Part shown: positions 58,256 through 64,000 of the stretch, piece after piece
How the letters are laid out: the number at the start of each line of letters is the position of its first letter
Position numbering within the stretch: the first letter of the stretch is position 1
Source of the DNA: Caldimonas tepidiphila
GTDB taxonomy: Bacteria > Pseudomonadota > Gammaproteobacteria > Burkholderiales > Burkholderiaceae_C
Direction: 5' to 3'
Assembly (NCBI RefSeq): GCF_003569765.1
Contig: NZ_QXMG01000018.1
Span: forward strand, 29,027-93,026
Length of the DNA stretch: 64,000 bases
Position numbers and translations under genes: made by a program
The notes under the pieces: generated by a model
What the model was told of the DNA's origin: nothing
The model's database searches: none
Seen by the model: only the letters and a program-made list of their open reading frames with translations

Positions 58256-58701
58256 CAGAACGAGAAATCCTTCAGCGCCTCGGGCATCTGCTGCTGCATC
58301 ACCTCGGCCTCGTGGGCGGCATAGCGCGCGGCGTCCCAGAGCTCGAGATGGCTGCCCATGCCGAGCAGCATCACGTCGCGGCTCAGCCCGGCCGCCGCAC
58401 GCAGCTCCGGAGACACCAGCACGCGCGAGGCGCCGTCAATCTCGACGTCCATCGCATTGCCGAGAAAGATGCGTTTCCAGCCGGCGGCCGACATCGGCAG
58501 CGCGGCGACCTTGTCGCGAAAACCCTCCCACACCGGGCGCGGGAAGACGATCAGGCAGCCCTCGGGGTGCTTGGTCAGGGTGAGCTGCCCGGCGCACATC
58601 TCCTTCAGCACGTCGCGATGCCGCGCCGGGACGGTCAGACGTCCCTTCGCATCCAACGCCAGGGCCGAGGCCCCCTGAAAGACAAAAGCGCACACACGCA
58701 C
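58255..58701 (-). CDS. mraZ: Transcriptional regulator MraZ
   Basis: 148 residues, AbrB-like double swapped-hairpin DNA-binding protein that represses its own dcw operon. It has [23 protein letters not shown] and the second copy [18 protein letters not shown]. Most homologues start at MFQG; here the codon before FQG is GTC, which is not a start codon. Translation therefore probably begins at GTG 58701 or at GTG 58695, adding a few residues (VRVCAFV). First gene of the dcw operon. Confidence 0.92.
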   Translation of the reverse strand: MRVCAFVFQGASALALDAKGRLTVPARHRDVLKEMCAGQLTLTKHPEGCLIVFPRPVWEGFRDKVAALPMSAAGWKRIFLGNAMDVEIDGASRVLVSPELRAAAGLSRDVMLLGMGSHLELWDAARYAAHEAEVMQQQMPEALKDFSF

Positions 58702-58724
58702 CCACTAAATTGCACCTTCTCCCA
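58700..58724 (-). promoter_or_regulatory. Putative MraZ-binding direct repeats
   Basis: On the minus strand three pentamers repeat at an exact 10-base period: TGGGA (58720-58724), TGCAA (58710-58714, degenerate) and TGGGT (58700-58704). MraZ is known to bind TGGG(N) repeats spaced by five bases in front of its gene. The last box touches the GTG start, so binding would also cover translation initiation. Confidence 0.5.
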
Positions 58725-58934
58725 CTGTAGCCTCCACCCCGCATCGCGTCAAGGAAGAAAAAAGCGGAAACGCCAATAAAATCAAGCACTTATACAAGCT
58801 TCGAAATGTGACGCAGCGGGATTTTTCGCTGTTGCGAAAAGGACTTACATCCGGCAATGAAAGTGCCGTGTAACCTTTTCAAAGCCGGTCCCCGCCACCC
58901 CCCGGATCGAGGGTGACGAAAGGTAAGGGAAGGC
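58702..58934 (-). promoter_or_regulatory. dcw operon promoter region
   Basis: This is the most A/T-rich stretch nearby, between the MFS gene 3' end and mraZ. On the minus strand it has an extended -10-like TGTATAAG at about 58789-58796, without a good -35. It also carries an inverted repeat TTTTCGC/GCGAAAA at 58823-58829 and 58834-58840. Nothing coding was seen. Confidence 0.45.
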
Positions 58935-60152
58935 TCAGTGCGGCGACCCGAGCCGCGGGCGCACGTACAGCCAGGCGCCCAGCCCCACCCCCATCAGCGC
59001 CAGCGAGGCCCCGGCGAGCGCGACGCTCGAATGCATCACCAGCGGCACGAGCACGCCGGCGACGAGGCCGTTGGCCGCGCTGCCGATGCCCGCCTGCAGC
59101 GACGAGGCCATGCCGCGCCGCTCGGGAAAGAGGTCGAGCACCATCAGCGTCACCACCGGCACCATCTGCGCCCAGCCGAAGGCGTAGAGCGCGATCGGCA
59201 GCAGCGCCCAGGGCAGCGCAGGCGCCCACAGCAGGTTGCCGGCGAGGTTGGCGAGCGAGACGGCCGCCATGATCAGGAAGCCGCGGCGGATCTGCGCCTG
59301 CGGCGACAGCCGCCCGGCCGAGCGGCCGCTGACCCATGCGCCGCCCATCACGCCGGCGATCGTGCTGACGAAGAACCAGAAGAACTGCGTCGGCGCGAGC
59401 CCGAGGTGCTCGCCGAGGAAGACGGGCGCCGCCAGCACGTAGAGGAACATGCCGTTGAAGGGCACGCCCGAGGCGAGCGCGAGCAGCAGGAAGCGCGGGT
59501 CGGAGCCGAGCTGGCGGTAGCCGCGCAGCAGGTGGCGGGCGCGGAAGGACTGGCGGCGAGCGGGCGGCAGCGTCTCGGGCAGCAGCCGCCAGCCGGCCAG
59601 CCACAACGCCGCGCCGATCAGCGCCAGGCACCAGAAGATCGCCTCCCAGCCGGCATGCGTGAGCAGCTGCGCGCCGATCACCGGCGCGATCGCCGGCGCG
59701 ACGCCGAAGAAGATCGTCACCTGCGACAGCATCCGCTGCGCATCGGCGGGCGCGAACAGGTCGCGCACCACCGCGCGCGAGACGACCATGCCGGCGCCGG
59801 CCGACAGGCCCTGCAGCGCGCGGAAGGCCACCAGCGCGCCGATGCTGTCCGACAGCGCGCAGCCGATGCTCGCGAGCGTGAACACCGCGCTGCCCGCGAG
59901 CAGCACCGGCCGGCGCCCGAAGCTGTCGGCCAGCGCGCCGTGGAACAGGTTCATGAACGCGAAGCCGAACAGGTAGGCCGACAGCGTCTGCTGCATCTGC
60001 ACCGGCGTCGCGCCGAGCGCGGCGGCGATGCCGCCGAAGGCCGGCAGGTAGGTGTCGATCGAGAACGGCCCGAGCATGCTGAGCGCGGCCAGCAGCACCG
60101 CCAGGGCCCAGCGCGGCGCGCGCCAGACGGAATGCGCTTGTTCGGAGTTCAT
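58935..60152 (-). CDS. MFS drug-resistance transporter (Bcr/CflA type)
   Basis: 405 residues, twelve predicted membrane segments. The Bcr/CflA subgroup is suggested by FSIDTYLPAFGGIAAALGAT (motif D1), GALADSFGRRPVLLAGSAVF (motif A) and LQGLSAGAGMVVSRAVVRDLF (motif C-like RaxqG). It is a proton-driven exporter; the substrate is not predictable. The start ATG 60152 is directly after the rnpB terminator, so expression depends on read-through or on an internal promoter. Confidence 0.9.
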   Translation of the reverse strand: MNSEQAHSVWRAPRWALAVLLAALSMLGPFSIDTYLPAFGGIAAALGATPVQMQQTLSAYLFGFAFMNLFHGALADSFGRRPVLLAGSAVFTLASIGCALSDSIGALVAFRALQGLSAGAGMVVSRAVVRDLFAPADAQRMLSQVTIFFGVAPAIAPVIGAQLLTHAGWEAIFWCLALIGAALWLAGWRLLPETLPPARRQSFRARHLLRGYRQLGSDPRFLLLALASGVPFNGMFLYVLAAPVFLGEHLGLAPTQFFWFFVSTIAGVMGGAWVSGRSAGRLSPQAQIRRGFLIMAAVSLANLAGNLLWAPALPWALLPIALYAFGWAQMVPVVTLMVLDLFPERRGMASSLQAGIGSAANGLVAGVLVPLVMHSSVALAGASLALMGVGLGAWLYVRPRLGSPH

Positions 60153-60160
60153 GCGGCCTG

Positions 60161-60196
60161 AAAGAAAAAACGGCAGGCGCGAAGTCGCGCCTGCCG
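60161..60196 (-). terminator. Intrinsic terminator of rnpB
   Basis: CGGCAGGCGCG (60171-60181) pairs perfectly with CGCGCCTGCCG (60186-60196), followed on the minus strand by TTTTTTC. It is a strong terminator, 15 bases after the rnpB 3' end. Confidence 0.92.
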
Positions 60197-60210
60197 GGAG
60201 CATCGGTTGC

Positions 60211-60542
60211 GTGAAGCGGGCCGATAGGCCGGATTCTGTGCGGCGGGTTTCCCCGCCGTGACCGCCATTCCTCTGGGCCGCCCATCGCTGGTGCGGCTCG
60301 GTGCCACCTACCCGCCGGCTCCGCGGAGCCACGTCATCGCCGGCCTACTTGGTGTTGCTGCGCGTAGAGATTGCCCGTTTCACCCCCCGGCGGCCTCGCG
60401 GCCCCCGGGGACTCGTCTCTGTTGCTCTGATCCTCGCCTCACGGCGGACAGGTGTTACCTGCTACGCTGCCCTGTGCAGTCCGGACCTTCCTCCAGCGCA
60501 CCCTTTCGGGTCTCGCGCCAGCGGCGGTCTGGCCCGCTTCAC
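60211..60542 (-). ncRNA. rnpB: RNase P RNA (bacterial type A)
   Basis: About 332 nt, catalytic RNA that matures tRNA 5' ends. On the minus strand the ends form the P1 helix (GTGAAGCGGGCC with GGCCCGCTTCAC). The universally conserved GGAGGAAGGTCCGGACTGC-type block (complement of about 60477-60496) and the 3' ACAGAATCCGGCCTATCGG block (about 60222-60240) are present, as is the conserved GAGGAATGGCGGTCACGG (about 60257-60274). The ends are set from P1 and could be off by a few bases. Confidence 0.95.
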
Positions 60543-60548
60543 CCCGCC

Positions 60549-60554
60549 ATTATC
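60549..60554 (-). promoter_or_regulatory. -10 box of rnpB
   Basis: On the minus strand GATAAT lies seven bases before the predicted rnpB 5' end. The -35 region is GC-rich and poorly matched. The intervening 91 bases also serve the divergent cysK gene. Confidence 0.55.
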
Positions 60555-60633
60555 GCGGCGAAGCGCGCTGCGCAGTCCCGCGCGCCAAAATGACCGCCCA
60601 CCCGCCATCCCCATCGACCCCAGGAGGAACGAC

Positions 60634-61557
<924 letters not shown>

Positions 61558-61611
61558 GCCCTCGTCCCCCGCCCGGGGGAGAAGCCTTCCCCTGGGTACA
61601 CCGCTTGCCGA

Positions 61612-61637
61612 CCTGCGGGATCCACCCCCGCAGGAGG
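61612..61637 (+). promoter_or_regulatory. Hairpin covering the Shine-Dalgarno of the phosphatase gene
   Basis: CCTGCGGG (61612-61619) pairs with CCCGCAGG (61627-61634) around ATCCACC. The 3' arm includes the first three bases of the AGGAGG (61632-61637) that serves GTG 61647. Folding would reduce ribosome access. It could be a thermosensor-like or coupling-dependent switch, or a weak terminator remnant after cysK. Confidence 0.5.
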
Positions 61638-61646
61638 ACCCGACAA

Positions 61647-62414
61647 GTGGAACAGAAATGGCCGCAGCGCCTGTGGCTGGTCCGGCACGGACAGAGCGCC
61701 GGCAACGTCGCCCGCGAGGCCGCCGAGGCGGCCGGGCTGCCGCTGATCGACATCGACGTGCGCGACATGGACGTGCCGCTGTCGCCGCTGGGCGAGCGGC
61801 AGGCGCAGTCGCTCGGCCACTGGTTCGCCGAGCAGCCGCCCGAGGAGCGGCCCAACGTGGTGCTGTGCTCGCCCTACGTGCGCACGCGCGAGACCGCGCG
61901 GCTGGTGTGCGAGGCGGCGGGCCTTGACCCCGACGAGATCACCTTCGCGACCGACGAGCGGCTGCGCGAGAAGGAGTTCGGCGTCCTCGACCGGCTGACC
62001 AAGGCCGGCATCCGCGAGAAATACCCCGAGCTGAGCGAGTACCGCGCGCATGTCGGCAAGTTCTACTTCCGCCCGCCCGGCGGCGAGAGCTGGTGCGACG
62101 TGATCCTGCGGCTGCGGCTGCTGCTGGAGACGATCTCGCGCGAGTACCGCCGCGAGCGCGTGCTGGTGGTGGGCCACCAGGTGATCGTCAACTGCTTCCG
62201 CTACCTGCTCGAGCGCCTCGACGAGCAGCAGATCCTCGAGATCGACCGCCGCGCCGACGTGCCCAACTGCAGCATCACTTCCTACGCCTTCGACCCCTCG
62301 CTGGGCCGCCACGGCAAGCTGGTGCTGCGCCACGTCAACCACGTGGCGCCGCTGCGCGAGGCCGGCACGCCGGTGACGCGCGAGCCGCACATGCAGGCCG
62401 GGGCCGAGCCGTGA
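61647..62414 (+). CDS. Histidine phosphatase superfamily protein (phosphoglycerate mutase-like)
   Basis: 255 residues. The phosphohistidine motif LVRHGQSAGN (H14) is at the N-terminus. SPYVRTRETARLVCEAAG supplies the second Arg, LREKEFGVLDRLT a Glu, and VLVVGHQVIVNCFRY the second His. It may be a phosphatase; the cofactor-dependent mutase activity is less likely given the length and context. The start is GTG 61647 with AGGAGG nine bases upstream. Its TGA overlaps the nnrD GTG (GTGA). Confidence 0.9.
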   Translation: MEQKWPQRLWLVRHGQSAGNVAREAAEAAGLPLIDIDVRDMDVPLSPLGERQAQSLGHWFAEQPPEERPNVVLCSPYVRTRETARLVCEAAGLDPDEITFATDERLREKEFGVLDRLTKAGIREKYPELSEYRAHVGKFYFRPPGGESWCDVILRLRLLLETISREYRRERVLVVGHQVIVNCFRYLLERLDEQQILEIDRRADVPNCSITSYAFDPSLGRHGKLVLRHVNHVAPLREAGTPVTREPHMQAGAEP

Positions 62415-63352
62415 ACGGGGCCGCGGGCGACGCCCGGCTGCTTGACGACGAGGCGCTGCGCGGCTGGCCGCTGCCCTCACCCGAGCACGGCGGCGACAAG
62501 GAGGCGCGCGGACGCGTGCTGGTGATCGGCGGCTCGCGCGAGATGCCCGGCGCGGCGAGCCTAGCCGCCACCGCGGCGTTCCGCGCCGGCGCCGGCAAGG
62601 TGACGGTGGCGACCGGCGCCAGCATCGCGCCGCTGGTCGCCACCGTGCTCCCGGAGGCGCGCGTGATCGGCCTGCCCGAGACCGACGAGAACGGCCTGTG
62701 GCCGTCGGAGCTCGACGCGATCGCCGAGATGGCGCAGCGCGCCGACGCGCTGCTGGTCGGCCCCGGCATGCAGGACGAGCCCTCGGTCTGCGCCTTCGTC
62801 GCGGCGCTGCTGCCGCGGCTCGGCCGCGGCACGCCGGTGCTGCTCGACGCGGCGGCGATGGGCATTGCGCGCACCGCGCCCGGGGTGCTGCGCGCGGCCG
62901 GCGCGCTGCTGACGCCGCATGCCGGCGAGATGGCGCGGCTGCTCGGCCGCGACAAGGAGGCGGTGGCCGCCTCGCCCGTCGACACCGTCCTCGAGGCGGC
63001 CCGGCAATGGCAGGCGGTGGTGGCGCTCAAGGGCGCGGTGACGCACATCGCAACGCCCGACGGCACGCTGTGGCGTCACGAGCGCGGCAACGTGGGCCTC
63101 GCGATCTCCGGTTCCGGCGACACGCTCGCCGGGCTGGTCGCCGGGCTGCTCGCGCGCGGCGCGGACCCGGTGCAGGCGCTGGCCTGGGGCGTCGCGCTGC
63201 ACGCGAGGGCCGGCGAGCGGCTCGCCGATCGGATGGGCCCGATCGGCTACCTGCCGCGCGAGCTCGCCGCCGAGGTGCCGGCGCTGATGCATGCGCTCGG
63301 CGAGGCCGGCGCCGGCGCGCGCGGCGGCCGGAACACCTCCGCGTCGTCGTAG
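62411..63352 (+). CDS. nnrD: ADP/ATP-dependent NAD(P)H-hydrate dehydratase
   Basis: 313 residues. It repairs (S)-NAD(P)H hydrates; ribokinase-like YjeF C-terminal domain without the epimerase half. It has RVLVIGGSREMPGAASLAA, AFRAGAGKVTVAT, LVGPGMQDEP, TPHAGEMARLLGRDKE and SGSGDTLAGLVAGLLARG (catalytic Asp). The GTG start overlaps the preceding stop. Its 3' end overlaps the facing DUF3025 gene by 106 bases. Confidence 0.92.
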   Translation: MNGAAGDARLLDDEALRGWPLPSPEHGGDKEARGRVLVIGGSREMPGAASLAATAAFRAGAGKVTVATGASIAPLVATVLPEARVIGLPETDENGLWPSELDAIAEMAQRADALLVGPGMQDEPSVCAFVAALLPRLGRGTPVLLDAAAMGIARTAPGVLRAAGALLTPHAGEMARLLGRDKEAVAASPVDTVLEAARQWQAVVALKGAVTHIATPDGTLWRHERGNVGLAISGSGDTLAGLVAGLLARGADPVQALAWGVALHARAGERLADRMGPIGYLPRELAAEVPALMHALGEAGAGARGGRNTSASS

Positions 63353-64000
63353 AAGCCGCTCGCCTCGTTCTCCGCCCACCAGCCCGGCACGCCGAGCAGC
63401 GGCAGCGGCAGGAAGGGCTTCCGGTGCGGCCCCGGCGCCACCGCGTCGAGCGGCGCCAGCACATCCCCGCCCTCATCCACGACCAGCACATGGGCAGTGA
63501 TCGCCTTGTAGGGCTGCACCAGCTTCTCCATCAGCGCGTGGCCGACGAGCGCGAGCCGCGCCTCGCGCCACAGCGCGCGGTGCGTCACGAACAGCTCGCG
63601 CCAGCGCCGCCCGCGCAGCGCGTCGAGCAGCGGCAGGGGCGCCTGCAGCAGCGCGCCGTTCTCGTCGAACAGCGTCACCGCGTCGCGCAGCGGGCCGCGC
63701 CGCGCACCGACGCCGTCGCGCGCGATCTCCCTCGCCTGCAGCTCGTGCAGCCGCCGCTTCAGCCCGGGCTGCTGCAGCCACACCAGCGCATTGAAGAAGT
63801 CGTGCAGGTTGTCGCGCGTCGGCACCTGCGCGGTGCGCGCGACGAAGGCCTCGTAGGCCTCGCCTTCGGGCAGCGCGGCCTGCGCGACGAAGCGCAGCGG
63901 GCCGGCGGCGAGCCGCGGCCAGGCGGCGCCGGCCTGGGCGGCCCGCGCGTTCAGCAGCGCGGCGAGCGGCGCGCCGGCCGCCGCGGCGGCGGCCAGCGGC
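63247..64000 (-). CDS. DUF3025 domain protein, 5' end beyond the window
   Basis: The minus-strand frame is open from the right edge to a stop at 63247 (about 250 residues visible). It has the DUF3025 pattern RDNLHDFFNALVWLQQPGLKRRLHELQAREIARDG, FDENGALLQAP and LPLLGVPGWW, ending FYDDAEVFRPPR plus a short tail. The family function is unknown. A GTG at 63825 is internal, since homologous sequence (ALPEGEAYEAFVARTAQVPT) continues upstream without a stop to position 64000. Confidence 0.85.
   Translation of the reverse strand, partial: PLAAAAAAGAPLAALLNARAAQAGAAWPRLAAGPLRFVAQAALPEGEAYEAFVARTAQVPTRDNLHDFFNALVWLQQPGLKRRLHELQAREIARDGVGARRGPLRDAVTLFDENGALLQAPLPLLDALRGRRWRELFVTHRALWREARLALVGHALMEKLVQPYKAITAHVLVVDEGGDVLAPLDAVAPGPHRKPFLPLPLLGVPGWWAENEASGFYDDAEVFRPPRAPAPASPSACISAGTSAASSRGR

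Noticed and set aside
58823..58840. TTTTCGC/GCGAAAA dyad as a terminator for the MFS gene
   Set aside because: The stem is only seven base pairs and A/T-rich, with no T-run after it on the minus strand. It is kept only as a possible operator.
60211..60542. Protein-coding frames running through the rnpB region (for example an N-terminal extension of the MFS or cysK gene)
   Set aside because: The region matches RNase P RNA at both conserved ends, and each gene has a better start with a family-typical N-terminus.

Overview
The window is very GC-rich (third codon positions almost always G or C) and looks like the chromosome of a betaproteobacterium of the order Burkholderiales, probably from the Rubrivivax/Leptothrix/Caldimonas side. 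The reasons are an exosortase-B (XrtB/EpsH-type) exopolysaccharide operon, a fused FAD/Fe-S oxidoreductase with a DUF3683 region, a Bug-type tricarboxylate-binding protein, the order dusB-fis-purH-ruvC, and an enlarged MurD. The lineage is inferred from gene content; no rRNA or tRNA gene lies in the window.

Region 1 (1-19295) is an exopolysaccharide (EPS) locus. On the minus strand the core operon runs epsD-epsE-epsF-epsG-xrtB-epsI with overlapping start/stop codons. It is followed by gmd and fcl (GDP-mannose to GDP-L-fucose), a family-4 glycosyltransferase and a Wzy/O-antigen-ligase-type polymerase. Facing it on the plus strand are two related PslG-like secreted glycoside hydrolases, the second a lipoprotein with a duplicated N-terminal module, and a cytosolic GAF-PAS-PAS hybrid histidine kinase. 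A truncated membrane protein with an apparent frame change runs off the left edge. Together these cover EPS chain-length control, export, polymerisation, nucleotide-sugar supply, trimming and probably signalling. No flippase or priming transferase is visible.

Region 2 (19597-31616) is housekeeping and mixed metabolism: ubiE with a DUF971 gene and a HIT protein, a Bug receptor, a membrane diguanylate cyclase with an I-site, a 1304-residue FAD/Fe-S oxidoreductase, a glycerophosphodiester phosphodiesterase, an NfeD protease-slipin pair and a YqaA-like membrane protein.

Region 3 (31779-35341, plus strand) is dusB-fis-purH-ruvC.

Region 4 (35376-58701, minus strand) is an almost gap-free division and cell-wall (dcw) cluster: mraZ-rsmH-ftsL-ftsI-murE-murF-mraY-murD-ftsW-murG-murC-ddl-ftsQ-ftsA-ftsZ-lpxC, then a small membrane protein, a membrane-anchored HtrA-like protease and a MoxR-DUF58-VWA trio. 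Two features stand out. A 110-bp duplication at the ftsW/murG junction creates a 37-codon ORF coupled at both ends, and MurD carries a roughly 105-residue acidic Pro/Ala-rich insertion.

Region 5 (58935-64000) holds a Bcr/CflA-type MFS transporter directly downstream of rnpB (RNase P RNA) and its terminator, divergent cysK, a histidine phosphatase whose Shine-Dalgarno lies in a hairpin, nnrD, and a DUF3025 gene that overlaps nnrD tail-to-tail and leaves the window.

I saw no insertion sequence, prophage, CRISPR array or obvious defence island. The less ordinary content is the EPS locus and the small-scale rearrangements above.
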